DNA from: Crenothrix sp. D3
Lineage (GTDB): Bacteria; Pseudomonadota; Gammaproteobacteria; Methylococcales; Methylomonadaceae
Reading direction: 5' to 3'
Assembly: GCA_002134785.1 (NCBI GenBank)
Contig: MBQZ01000040.1
Span: 1 to 64,000 of the forward strand
DNA: 64,000 bases
The translations under genes were made by a program, and so were the position numbers. Each line of letters starts with the position of its first letter. Within the stretch, counting starts at the first letter, position 1. Of the stretch, positions 26,101 to 36,686 are shown piece after piece. The notes beneath the pieces were generated by a model. That model was given only the letters and a program-made list of their open reading frames with translations, ran no database searches and was not told the origin of the DNA.

Positions 26101-29100
26101 TAGAAACAAAACAAACCACTCAGCATCTTCTCAGTCAAGTTCACTGCCGCACAGGCAGCTTAGAAAACTCGCGGTTCAGTCGATGGCACTGATTATTCGT
26201 TCACTGCCGCACAGGCAGCTTAGAAATTTTTTTAAAGCGGGGATAATCTGATTAATCGGTTCACTGCCGCACAGGCAGCTTAGAAAAGTGTGGCAGTAGG
26301 CTTGTGCGTTTGGGCGCAGTTCACTGCCGCACAGGCAGCTTAGAAATAATCGCATAGCTATAACCCAACTTTTCAATAGTTCACTGCCGCACAGGCAGCT
26401 TAGAAAGCTGGTTTAATACTGCCGTCGGGACACAACGTGTTCACTGCCGCACAGGCAGCTTAGAAAATTGCGTTAGCGGTTAAAGGTTATAAAGTCATGT
26501 TCACTGCCGCACAGGCAGCTTAGAAATCTATGTACTGTGCTTTGCCGCGACCTCAATTGTTCACTGCCGCACAGGCAGCTTAGAAATGTATTTAAAACAC
26601 CGGTCAAGTCAAGGACGGGTTCACTGCCGCACAGGCAGCTTAGAAAATCATCACATTTAATGGGCGGTGGTTTTGTCGGTTCACTGCCGCACAGGCAGCT
26701 TAGAAACTAGTTTTTCTTGATTTTGCCTTTCTAACCTTGTTCACTGCCGCACAGGCAGCTTAGAAAGTGCGGCAATACCAACGTTCTGTAAATTCTTTGT
26801 TCACTGCCGCACAGGCAGCTTAGAAACTGAGCTGGCAACTAAGCAAACTGCATTTTCTGTTCACTGCCGCACAGGCAGCTTAGAAATTTTTTTACCAACG
26901 CAGAGGCTAACGCTTTAGGTTCACTGCCGCACAGGCAGCTTAGAAAGCCAACATTGCAAAAAACGCCGCATAAGTAGTGTTCACTGCCGCACAGGCAGCT
27001 TAGAAATACACAAGTTTCATTATCCCAACAACGAAAACGTTCACTGCCGCACAGGCAGCTTAGAAAGCCGTACCTATAGCCCCGCCAACTTTCATGGCGT
27101 TCACTGCCGCACAGGCAGCTTAGAAATTTAACGCTGATTCTAAAGCCATCATTAATGTGTTCACTGCCGCACAGGCAGCTTAGAAACGTTTAAACCCGAC
27201 TAAGACGGTTGAATTTCCAGTTCACTGCCGCACAGGCAGCTTAGAAATCAGTTGGTGATTTCATTTTTTGGTCAGATAAGTTCACTGCCGCACAGGCAGC
27301 TTAGAAAGAACAGTAAACAGGCAATGTGCATTTAGTCCCGTTCACTGCCGCACAGGCAGCTTAGAAATTTTGGTGAAATTGGAAAACCTAATCCCATATG
27401 TTCACTGCCGCACAGGCAGCTTAGAAATATAGCTCCCGCTGAAAAAGATAAAATTGTTGGTTCACTGCCGCACAGGCAGCTTAGAAATTGACCTGTATTA
27501 GTCGGAGAAATAGAAGTACGTTCACTGCCGCACAGGCAGCTTAGAAAACAATCTGGACATCGTGACTGCCGTATTAGCCGTTCACTGCCGCACAGGCAGC
27601 TTAGAAAATAGTCACTATTAACGCCGTCGGTGGGGATGAGTTCACTGCCGCACAGGCAGCTTAGAAAGCATATAACCGACAAAGGAGTTATCAAGGCGAG
27701 TTCACTGCCGCACAGGCAGCTTAGAAAGACGAAGAGTTTGATGCAATGCTACCACCTGCGTTCACTGCCGCACAGGCAGCTTAGAAATGATTAGGCTTTG
27801 CCTGATTAGGCTTTGCCTGGTTCACTGCCGCACAGGCAGCTTAGAAACGAAGAAGTTTTAGACCCCGAAGAAATGGCGTGTTCACTGCCGCACAGGCAGC
27901 TTAGAAATCATAATTCTGCACCCGCATTGCAAGAAACAAGTTCACTGCCGCACAGGCAGCTTAGAAAGAATAGTGAAGTGAGAGAGGCTAATGCTCACGG
28001 TTCACTGCCGCACAGGCAGCTTAGAAAGTTGAGAATGAGGGATTAATCTCACTAGGTTCAGTTCACTGCCGCACAGGCAGCTTAGAAATTATAAAACAAC
28101 ACCCACAATTCGCATTCGGTGTTCACTGCCGCACAGGCAGCTTAGAAAGATAAGTTTGTCTAGTTCGTGTTTATGTTCGCGTTCACTGCCGCACAGGCAG
28201 CTTAGAAATGCAATAAACGTCTGCAAGGCGTAAGCACGCGGTTCACTGCCGCACAGGCAGCTTAGAAATCATTTAGCATTTAATTACCCTGTCTACGCGC
28301 GTTCACTGCCGCACAGGCAGCTTAGAAACACAAGTCGCCGTAAATCGGTATTGATTAGCAGTTCACTGCCGCACAGGCAGCTTAGAAACTATGCAAAAAA
28401 GCCGCCGTGGGCTGATATTGTGTTCACTGCCGCACAGGCAGCTTAGAAATTTGCAACTCGGCACTACTTGGCAAGCTGGTAGTTCACTGCCGCACAGGCA
28501 GCTTAGAAATTTAAGTGCTGCACCCACAACGTCATTCAGCGGTTCACTGCCGCACAGGCAGCTTAGAAAGATGAATCGGAGTTGTACAAAGTGCTTTATG
28601 CGTTCACTGCCGCACAGGCAGCTTAGAAAAATGTGTGCAGTTAGCGTTTAACACTAATCGTGTTCACTGCCGCACAGGCAGCTTAGAAAATTATAGGCAC
28701 GGCTAATGCCAGCGAGAAGCCGTTCACTGCCGCACAGGCAGCTTAGAAAGCCATTTTATTTGCGGATTGCTCATTAGCTGTGTTCACTGCCGCACAGGCA
28801 GCTTAGAAAAATTAGCGCACAAATGCAACATGATATGCTGAGTTCACTGCCGCACAGGCAGCTTAGAAAGTTAAGGCTTTTACTTGATCGCGTGTTGCCC
28901 AGTTCACTGCCGCACAGGCAGCTTAGAAAACATTGCCAGTCCCTACGGTGGATTTAAGGGCGTTCACTGCCGCACAGGCAGCTTAGAAAACCCTGACTGA
29001 CAACGACGCACAAGCTTTGTTGTTCACTGCCGCACAGGCAGCTTAGAAAATAAAGACCAGCGTATAACTGCTCTCTAATATGTTCACTGCCGCACAGGCA

Positions 29101-30249
29101 GCTTAGAAATCTGAAATACCAAACTCATGACACAAATCACGGTTCACTGCCGCACAGGCAGCTTAGAAAAGTAATTGCATCGCCGACAAAATAATAATCG
29201 CGTTCACTGCCGCACAGGCAGCTTAGAAACTTTAGTAGCATCCTTACTACCTTTTGAAACCGTTCACTGCCGCACAGGCAGCTTAGAAATATTTACAAAG
29301 TCTGTTAGTTTTAACACTAGCGTTCACTGCCGCACAGGCAGCTTAGAAATCAAGTTTAGACATTTCAGCCTTTAGCTTTAGGTTCACTGCCGCACAGGCA
29401 GCTTAGAAAAGAGTGCCGACATCAACGGAGGCTGTTTATGGGTTCACTGCCGCACAGGCAGCTTAGAAATGTACCGCAAAGTGTACGACTATTACGGCGT
29501 AGTTCACTGCCGCACAGGCAGCTTAGAAACGCAACCTTACAGGACATAACATAATGAAAACGTTCACTGCCGCACAGGCAGCTTAGAAATTTGCCGATTG
29601 TATCTTTTGTTCTTTAGCTAGGTTCACTGCCGCACAGGCAGCTTAGAAATTTTAATCAATCAAGCGGGTATAAAAGTTATAGTTCACTGCCGCACAGGCA
29701 GCTTAGAAAATGCTGGCGCGATAGTGTAGTAAGTGTAAAGCGTTCACTGCCGCACAGGCAGCTTAGAAATTTTAATCAATCAAGCGGGTATAAAAGTTAT
29801 AGTTCACTGCCGCACAGGCAGCTTAGAAATTCGACTAAATTAGTCGGTACAACGTCATAGGGTTCACTGCCGCACAGGCAGCTTAGAAACCCAACGAGAA
29901 CCTATTTTATAGGTTGTGTTTGTTCACTGCCGCACAGGCAGCTTAGAAAAATGAGTACGCTTTAATCGGCTTTCCATTGAAGTTCACTGCCGCACAGGCA
30001 GCTTAGAAAACACTGCCCGATATGCAACAAAGAGATTACAAGTTCACTGCCGCACAGGCAGCTTAGAAATTGCTGATAAAAAGGCGCGTGATGAGCGCAT
30101 TGTTCACTGCCGCACAGGCAGCTTAGAAATCTAATTGCGTAATATTTTCGCGTTGTTTTGTGTTCACTGCCGCACAGGCAGCTTAGAAATGAGCTAATAA
30201 TGTGTTCAAAATGGGGGGTTGGTTCACTGCCGCACAGGCAGCTTAGAAA
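20136..30249 (+). CRISPR. Type I-F CRISPR array, 169 repeats and 168 spacers
   Basis: The 28-nt repeat is GTTCACTGCCGCACAGGCAG plus CTTAGAAA; hairpin CTGCC-GCACA-GGCAG. Copies start at 20136 and continue every 60 bp to 30222-30249. The arithmetic gives 168 spacers: 162 of 32 nt and six of 33 nt (numbers 32, 39, 45, 118, 132 and 138). I saw no base change in any repeat, including the last one, so the true trailer end is missing, cut off by transposon debris. Spacers 159 and 161 are identical, and spacers 11/14, 75/87 and 39/95 overlap in sequence. The array is transcribed rightwards from the csy4 side. Confidence 0.98.
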
Positions 30250-30281
30250 TGCTGCCCCTCCAACTTGTGCGGCGGGCGATA

Positions 30282-30603
30282 TTCTGAAATTTTCAGCAAA
30301 AGCGACAGGGTTTATGAACGCTTTTTCGCATCTACAGCCCAAGTACGCAAAAGCCAGCCCTGATCCTGAAGTCATTTATGCCTGTATTATCGCCAATGCC
30401 ACGGGTATTGAAAGCAAAAAAATGACAGACATCAGTGATGTCAACGACAACGATTTGGATCGAGTGAACAAAAACTACATCCGTTATCAAACCCTGTACA
30501 AAAGCAATGAGATGATCATGAATCATACCGCAAAATTGCCCATTTTTGCGGAGTATAACTTGTCAGATTACGGTGTCCACGCCAGCGTTGACGGTCAAAA
30601 ATG
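30282..30603 (+). pseudogene. Fragment of a Tn3-family transposase
   Basis: About 107 residues in one frame: FSAKATGFMNAFSHLQPKYA, then DPEVIYACIIANATGIESKK, and NYIRYQTLYKSNEMIMNHTA, ending HASVDGQK. This fits the DDE transposase region of Tn3-type TnpA that precedes the S-D-G-Q-[KR] motif. Both ends are missing: the left end abuts the last CRISPR repeat (plus about one spacer length), the right end is replaced by the IS3-type element. Confidence 0.6.
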
Positions 30604-31787
30604 ATGTGGCCAAACAAAAATACACCGCTGAGTTTAAAGAGAATGCAGTAAAGCGTGCGAATGAATCGAGCAATGTGGCGGAAACCGCCCGCGAATTGGG
30701 GATAAAGGAAAATACGTTGACCAACTGGGTTTATCAGTATAGCCGCCCACTCAAGCCAGACAAGGCGGTGCGAACGGATGAGCATTTATACGATGAGCTG
30801 AAACGCTTGAAAAAAGACGTTGCGCGTTTGACGGAGGAACGCGATTTATGGACAAGGCGGCAGCGTACCCTTCGTGATGCTCAGGACAGGCTTTGCCAAA
30901 GAAATACGGTTCAGACCGCATGGATTCTGGAGCAAAGTGTGGATTATAGCGTGGCATTATTATGTTCGATGCTCTCTGTGAGCCGTAGCGCGTACTATGC
31001 GTGGACGACAGCGGTTGAAAGTCGCAAAGCCCAGCGCGATAAGGAACTGAAAACAGTGATTACCGCCGCCTTCATTCAAAACCGTGCCGTCTATGGAACG
31101 CGCCGTCTTAAAGCAGTATTGGCAAAACAAGGCGATAGCGCGAGTCGGCGACGCATTGGGCGCATCATGCAGGAAGCGCGGTTAGTGTGCAAAACCAAGC
31201 GGCGGTTTAAAGCAACCACAAATTCTAAACACGATCTGCCTATTGCACCTAACCAATGGGCATCGCCAGTTTGAGGTAAATCAAGCCAATCAAGTTTATG
31301 TCGGTGACATCACCTACATAGACACGCAAGAAGGTTGGTTATATTTAGCCGTTGTCATAGATCTCTACTCTCGGCAAATTGTCGGCTGGTCTATGGCAGA
31401 ACGTATGAAAACCAAGTTGGTCAACGACGCACTGATGATGGCAATCTGGCAACGTAAACCTGCTAAAGGCTTGCTCTAGCATACCGACACCGAGGCAGTC
31501 AATACGCCTCTGATAGCCATCGAAAACTGCTTAAACAACACGGCATTCAGCAAAGCATGAGTCGCAAAGGCAACTGTTGGGACAACGCCGTCTCCGAGAG
31601 TTTCTTTCACACCTTAAAAACCGAATGCGTAAACCATGAAAACTATGCGACCCATGAAGCGGCTAAAAAATCCATCTTTGACTACATCGAAGTCTTCTAT
31701 AACCGACAACCCCTCCATTCTAACAATGGATACCTGTCACCTGTAGAATTTGAAAAGCTGCATAAAGCTGCTGTGAATGTGTCCTGA
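30604..31787 (+). pseudogene. Broken IS3-family transposase (orfA + orfB)
   Basis: The OrfA-like part (VAKQKYTAEFKENAVKRANE, HTH LGIKENTLTNWVYQY, then a leucine-zipper-like segment) is followed by OrfB: SVALLCSMLSVSRSAYYAW, the integrase core VYVGDITYIDTQEGWLYLAV with the first catalytic Asp, and the end [14 protein letters not shown] with the catalytic Glu. Frame breaks occur near 31245 and near 31490, and an in-frame TAG lies at 31477-31479. The second Asp region is readable only by shifting frame. It cannot make an active transposase. Confidence 0.8.
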
Positions 31788-31801
31788 AAAGTGTTGACAC
31801 A
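30604..31801 (+). mobile_element. Degenerate IS3-family insertion sequence
   Basis: The right end carries a typical IS3 inverted repeat, read inwards as TGTGTCAACACTTTTCAGGA (31801 downwards). No matching left repeat is present, so the element is truncated or was joined to the Tn3 fragment by deletion. The IS interrupts a tyrosine integrase gene at its right boundary. Confidence 0.7.
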
Positions 31802-32227
31802 TCATAATGCGAGGGTTCGCTTTTGATGGCTTTCTGATTTGGTAAGCATTCGCTTGTCGTACCATTCCAACGCCACAAACTCAAAGCTATCAATGGCAGC
31901 TAGTCCAGCATCAATACGCTTTTCGTTTTCGATAGTTTGTCGCTGCACTGCTTTTGCTTCTTTGCGTGTATCGCTGGGGTCTATGCCGTTTGCATTTTGA
32001 TTGCGTACTTCCTGAGCTTTTCGCCTTGCATCCGCTAAACCAGTGGCAGGGTAGACACCAATGGATAAGGTTTTACGCTTACCTGCTATGGTGTAATCAA
32101 ATCGCCACCACTTAGCCCCATTGGGTTTAATGAGTAAATAAAGCCCGCCACCATCATTAAGGCGTTTGTCTTTGTCGGTAGGTTTTGCGTTACTAACAGT
32201 AACATCGGTTAGTAATTCTTTAGCCAT
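31802..32227 (-). pseudogene. N-terminal part of a P4-type tyrosine integrase
   Basis: About 140 residues beginning MAKELLTDVTVSNAKPTDKD, then GGGLYLLIKPNGAKWWRFDY and RKTLSIGVYPATGLADARRK: the arm-type DNA-binding domain (DUF4102) of phage P4-like integrases. The core-binding start (FVALEWYDKR) is present, but the catalytic domain with the R-H-R-Y residues is missing, cut off by the IS3-type element at 31802. The start at 32227 is the conserved family start. It lies about 175 bp from the 3' end of a tRNA gene, the normal attachment target of these enzymes. Confidence 0.85.
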
Positions 32228-32334
32228 TTGCAGTAACTCTGAATGCAGTAACAGTAAAAATAAGCTGTTACTGTAAAAGTTACTGCATAAAATGTCGAAT
32301 GTTACTGAATCTCTTTGTACTTCGTTGAACAATA

Positions 32335-32369
32335 AAAAACCCGCTAAGTCTTATGACTTGCGGGTTTTT
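32335..32369. terminator. Bidirectional terminator between integrase and tRNA
   Basis: AAAAACCCGC pairs with GCGGGTTTTT around a 15-nt loop that itself pairs weakly (AAGTC/GACTT). A- and T-runs on both sides allow function in either direction; it would end the tRNA transcript on the minus strand. Confidence 0.8.
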
Positions 32370-32400
32370 AATCTTTATTAGACATTGTGAGAATCTTAAA

Positions 32401-32477
32401 TGGTGGCGATAGGTGGATTTGAACCACCGACCCCGGGGTTATGAATCCCGTGCTCTAACCAACTGAGCTATATCGCC
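32401..32477 (-). tRNA. tRNA with anticodon CAT (elongator Met or Ile2)
   Basis: On the minus strand the 77-nt cloverleaf starts GGCGATATAGCTCAGTTGGT, has the anticodon loop TTCATAA, a T-arm GGTTCAAATCC and an acceptor closing TATCGCC with encoded CCA. CAT fits methionine or the lysidine-modified isoleucine tRNA; the sequence alone does not separate these. Its 3' end faces the broken integrase, making it the likely attachment site of the accessory region to its left. Confidence 0.9.
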
Positions 32478-32531
32478 ATTTTTGAGGGGCTTTGTAAAGA
32501 GCGGGAATTATAGATACCCGCTCTTGTTTTG

Positions 32532-33623
32532 TCAAACGTTGAATCGAAAGTGCATCACATCGCCGTCTTTTACGATGTAATCTTTGCCTTCTAAACGCCA
32601 TTTTCCTGCATCTTTCGCACCTTGTTCACCTTTGTAGGTGATAAAGTCGGCATAAGAAATCACTTCGGCACGAATAAAACCTTTTTCAAAGTCGCTGTGT
32701 ATCACGCCTGCTGATTGGGGCGCGGTTGCACCAACAGGAATTGTCCACGCTCTGACTTCTTTTACGCCTGCGGTGAAGTAGGTGGCTAGGTTGAGTAATT
32801 TATAACCTGCTCTGACGACGCGGTCTAATCCCGCTTCTTCCAAGCCTAAGTCATCGAGAAATTCTTGTTTCTCATCGTCATCCAACTGGGAAATTTCAGC
32901 TTCAATCGCGGCACATATCGGCACAACCATTGAGCCTTCTTTGGCAGCAAATTCACGGACGCTGTCCAGCATGGGGTTATTTTCAAAACCGTCATCTTGG
33001 ACATTGGCAATGTACATGGTAGGCTTTAAAGTCATTAAGCACAGGTCTTTAAAAAGGTCGGTTTCTTCTTCGGTTAAACCCATTGTACGCACAGGATCAC
33101 CTGCTTCCAATTGTGCTAACACGCGTTCTAAGACTAATTTTTTGGCTTGTTCGTCTTTGTTGCCTGTGCGGGCAATTTTACTACAGCGTAGCAGGGCTTT
33201 TTCGACAGAAGCCATATCGGCTAATGCCAGTTCTGTATTAATCACTTCAATATCAGATAACGGATCAATTTTGTTTGCAACGTGAATCACATTGTCATCT
33301 TCAAAACAGCGCACAACGTGAGCAATGGCATCCGTTTCACGAATATTAGCTAAAAATTTATTGCCCAAACCTTCGCCTTTAGACGCGCCTGCCACTAAGC
33401 CCGCAATATCAACGAATTCAATGGTGGTGGGTAATACGCGTTCAGGTTTGACGATTTCTGCCAGTTTATCCATACGCGCGTCTGGCACAGGGACAACGCC
33501 AACATTGGGATCAATGGTACAAAAGGGATAATTTTCAGCGGCAATTTTTGCCCGCGTTAAGGCGTTAAATAGGGTTGATTTACCAACATTGGGTAAGCCA
33601 ACGATTCCACAATACAGTGCCAT
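32532..33623 (-). CDS. ychF: Redox-responsive ATPase/GTPase YchF
   Basis: A 363-residue Obg-family P-loop protein, full length. [17 protein letters not shown] (P-loop) opens the protein, [17 protein letters not shown] is switch II, and a C-terminal TGS domain ends [17 protein letters not shown]. YchF binds ribosomes and prefers ATP; it is linked to oxidative-stress control. The gene often sits beside pth, which is not present here. A tRNA gene follows downstream on the same strand. Confidence 0.96.
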   Translation of the reverse strand: MALYCGIVGLPNVGKSTLFNALTRAKIAAENYPFCTIDPNVGVVPVPDARMDKLAEIVKPERVLPTTIEFVDIAGLVAGASKGEGLGNKFLANIRETDAIAHVVRCFEDDNVIHVANKIDPLSDIEVINTELALADMASVEKALLRCSKIARTGNKDEQAKKLVLERVLAQLEAGDPVRTMGLTEEETDLFKDLCLMTLKPTMYIANVQDDGFENNPMLDSVREFAAKEGSMVVPICAAIEAEISQLDDDEKQEFLDDLGLEEAGLDRVVRAGYKLLNLATYFTAGVKEVRAWTIPVGATAPQSAGVIHSDFEKGFIRAEVISYADFITYKGEQGAKDAGKWRLEGKDYIVKDGDVMHFRFNV

Positions 33624-33724
33624 AGAGTTCTCTTAACAGTTTCAAAAATAGGCAATTATACAAGTTATCCGCTGTGTCGTTGATTTTCATAACGGTATTG
33701 GTAACTTCTCATTATCCTTACATT

Positions 33725-33940
33725 GCGTCTGCTTGGACAAACAATAGGCGAACTGGGTCATGTTGACAGCGTGTCGCCTGAAACGATTCGACAGATTCCA
33801 GATCAAGACACTTTAAAAAAAAGCTGGCAGCATGGCAAGTAAAGCGCAATACCATTGCATCCCCTATGGAATGGAGATTTACCAAAGAGGATGCGCGGAT
33901 AAAATTGAAAAAATTATATCCGACAGTTTAAAATGGACTG
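33725..33940 (+). pseudogene. Remnant of an IS630-type transposase
   Basis: In the 459-bp gap 33624-34082, short pieces in different frames read HVDSVSPETIRQI and, after a frame change, IASPMEWRFTKEDARIKLKK with LYPTV and a stop. This resembles the helix-turn-helix to catalytic-core junction of IS630-type transposases. Stops and shifts make it non-functional, and no inverted repeats are visible. The remaining gap bases hold only a ribosome site for the next small gene. Confidence 0.4.
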
Positions 33941-34082
33941 GCTACTAGTTATCATGCAGCAAATACCCTATTAAAATATTTAGGATTCCGTGAGTGCAAG
34001 GCATTGGTACTGGAATTTAGCCGCGTGTTTTTATGATAGTGGGATTGTTTTTTCATTCATTTAACAACAAAAGGTGATTGCT

Positions 34083-34331
34083 ATGGAAACCAACGAACAA
34101 ACCGAATTAACGAATAAAGAAGACGGCGAAGAAAGTGTTACCACCTCATTTAAGCCGTTTTTGCTGGGCATTACGGGGCTAGCCGTTGTTATGGCTATTT
34201 TAGTTTTATTGCCGATGCTGCTGACCTTCTTATCCTCAGGTGACACTCGCGCTCCGTCACAGCTTCATGCCCCCGATCCTGTTGGTAAAAGTGATCACAC
34301 TACTTATAAGCCGCTAAAATCTAAAAAATAG
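34083..34331 (+). CDS. Small single-pass membrane protein
   Basis: An 82-residue protein: acidic N-terminus, one hydrophobic segment (about residues 28-53, LLGITGLAVVMAILVLLPML), then a short polar tail ending in lysines. ATG 34083 follows AAGGTGATTGCT, a good ribosome site. I do not recognise a family. It lies alone and points towards the relA gene on the opposite strand. Confidence 0.6.
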   Translation: METNEQTELTNKEDGEESVTTSFKPFLLGITGLAVVMAILVLLPMLLTFLSSGDTRAPSQLHAPDPVGKSDHTTYKPLKSKK

Positions 34332-34398
34332 TTTTTTGAGGTTCTTTCATTTACTCAAGTGGCTGTCGTGCGTAGGCGCGATTTTAATCGCGTCTACA

Positions 34399-36507
34399 TT
34401 AACTTTGCCGTCTGGCTTCAATAATATTGGGTAGTTGATTGATTTTGTTAAGTATCAAACTTAATTGACTGGTATTTTCAATTTGAATGCTCATAGCGAG
34501 TTCACCAGACAAATCAGGGTTACTGTGCAGGGAGGCACTAACAATATGAATTTTGGCTTGCGCTAAAAGGTGCGACACATTAGTCAATAAATTTTGTGCG
34601 TTATAGGCTTGAATCACAATTGGTACAGTATGCGTCGTTTTTTCTACGCTCCAAGTGGCGACAATTAGTTGCGCTTGTTTTTCCGCGCTTAAATGCGTGA
34701 TATTTTTGCAATCGTTGCGATGAACGGTAATGCCGTGATGATGGGAAATATAGCCAATAATCTCCTCGCCTAATACGGGCGAACAACAATGCGCCAATGA
34801 GGTTTGTACGTTATCAATACCAGCGACTGAAATCACTGATTTAGCCATCGATTTTTTCGGTTTTCGGTTGGTGAGCAAACCTTCTAATTCAGGTACTTTT
34901 AAAAACGCGGCAAGTTGGCGGCTGTTAATAAGACCTTTGCCGATAGTCTCCCATAATCCATCCATATTAGGCTGTTTAAAGTGCTTCAGCACGTCAGTCT
35001 CTATAGGATTTTTAATGCCTAAGCGGTGACATTCTTTGTCTAAGATAGCTTTGCCTAGGGCGATTTTTTCCGCTTGTTGCTGATTACCAAACCAACTTTT
35101 AACGCGGCTAATAGCGCGGCTTGATTTTAAATACCCCAGATTAGGGTCTATCCAATTGTGATTTGGTGCGCCTTCTTTGGCAGTTAAAATTTCGACTTGC
35201 TCGCCAGATTTTAATGTGTAAGTCAACGGTACGATACGCCCGTTAATTTTTGCACCACGGCAACGATGCCCTACTTCGGTATGAATAGCATAAGCAAAAT
35301 CCAGCGGAGTCGCGCCTTTGACCAAGTCGATGAGTTTGCCCGTGGGTGTTAATACATAGACTCTATCGCTAAATAATTCACTGCGAAAATTATCACCTAA
35401 TTCATCGGTACTGTGTTTTTCTTCCAGCAATTTTCGAAGTGTCGCAACGCTTTTTTCCATGACAGCAGTTTGTTTGCCGCCTTCTTTATAAGACCAATGC
35501 GCGGCAACACCCAGTTCAGCATAATCGTGCATATCCTGAGTGCGTATCTGCACTTCAATACGATTGTTTTCTGCATCAAGTATGACAGTGTGCAAAGATT
35601 GATAGCCGTTTTCTTTGGGGTTAGCAATGTAATCATCAAATTCTTTAGGAATGGTGTGCCATAAGTTATGGACAATACCTAAGGCGGTATAACAATGGCT
35701 TAGATTATCGACGATAACGCGTACCGCTAACAAATCATACAATTCGTCTATCGGCAGTTGTTTCCGCTGCATTTTTTTCCAGATACTGTAAATATGTTTA
35801 GGGCGACCATAACATTCACAGCTAATGCCTTCTTCGGCTAAGGTGCTTTGTAGTAAGTTAATAAAACGGGTAACACAGTTTTCACGCTGAATTCGATTAG
35901 TAGCAAGGGATTTGGCAATTTGACGATAAGTGGCTGGCTCTAAATAGCGAAATGCCATGTCTTCCAGTTCCCATTTAAACTGGTGGATGCCTAAACGATT
36001 AGCAATCGGCGCATAAATATCGAGGGTTTCTTGCGAGATGAAACGCCTTTCCTCATAGGATACTTGGGGTAGTTGTCGTAATAATTGAATGCGATAGGCT
36101 AATTTAATAAGTACCGCACGGACATCCTGTGTCATGGACAGTAACATCCGCCGCAAGGTTTCTGCTTGATGTGGTTTATCAGTCATTTCGGGCGAATAAA
36201 CCGTGAGTTTATTCAACCAGTTGACATCTTTAACCAATGCCGCAACGGTGTCACCAAACTGTTTTTTAATCTCAGCGAGCGTTGTTAAAGTTTCTAGACG
36301 GGGATCACTTAAAATCGCTGCCAATATCGTCGTTAAATCAACATTGAAATCCATCAATATCGCCGCCACATCGACGCTTTGCGGACGATGATAATGCACA
36401 TCTTCAGGAATCAGTGCAGCAATCGCCAACGCTTGCGTTATCTGTTGCCGCTCAGGCGCGGAAAACTCACTGAAAAGTGTTTTGGTTGGTTCGCTATTTG
36501 TTTGCAT
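34399..36507 (-). CDS. relA: GTP pyrophosphokinase RelA
   Basis: A 702-residue long-form RelA/SpoT protein that makes (p)ppGpp during amino-acid starvation. The N-terminal hydrolase domain lacks the catalytic His-Asp pair (ILSDPRLE instead of LHDxxED), so it should be synthetase only. The synthetase region has GRPKHIYSIWKKM and DYIANPKENGYQSLHT. A TGS domain (VYVLTPTGKLIDLVKGATPL, about residue 390) and a C-terminal ACT domain follow. Length fits RelA. It is transcribed alone, convergent with the small membrane-protein gene. Confidence 0.94.
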   Translation of the reverse strand: MQTNSEPTKTLFSEFSAPERQQITQALAIAALIPEDVHYHRPQSVDVAAILMDFNVDLTTILAAILSDPRLETLTTLAEIKKQFGDTVAALVKDVNWLNKLTVYSPEMTDKPHQAETLRRMLLSMTQDVRAVLIKLAYRIQLLRQLPQVSYEERRFISQETLDIYAPIANRLGIHQFKWELEDMAFRYLEPATYRQIAKSLATNRIQRENCVTRFINLLQSTLAEEGISCECYGRPKHIYSIWKKMQRKQLPIDELYDLLAVRVIVDNLSHCYTALGIVHNLWHTIPKEFDDYIANPKENGYQSLHTVILDAENNRIEVQIRTQDMHDYAELGVAAHWSYKEGGKQTAVMEKSVATLRKLLEEKHSTDELGDNFRSELFSDRVYVLTPTGKLIDLVKGATPLDFAYAIHTEVGHRCRGAKINGRIVPLTYTLKSGEQVEILTAKEGAPNHNWIDPNLGYLKSSRAISRVKSWFGNQQQAEKIALGKAILDKECHRLGIKNPIETDVLKHFKQPNMDGLWETIGKGLINSRQLAAFLKVPELEGLLTNRKPKKSMAKSVISVAGIDNVQTSLAHCCSPVLGEEIIGYISHHHGITVHRNDCKNITHLSAEKQAQLIVATWSVEKTTHTVPIVIQAYNAQNLLTNVSHLLAQAKIHIVSASLHSNPDLSGELAMSIQIENTSQLSLILNKINQLPNIIEARRQS

Positions 36508-36686
36508 GGTGCGATTGTAGACGATTGAAGGAATTTAGGGCAATTATCGTTCTTTGTCAGTAAAGAAACAGGCTAACATTCAAATCTTATGTGAGTGTTA
36601 ATCACTAAACAACACTAAAAATCCAGCTAGATAGTGAAATAGGTTTGATACACTATCGATTCACACAACATACCGCAGAGACCCTT

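Noticed and set aside
20779-30375. Many repetitive open frames inside the array, such as proteins with FLSCLCGSE or SLPHRQLR units
   Set aside because: They are translations of the CRISPR repeat in different frames with spacer-derived filler; no real genes.
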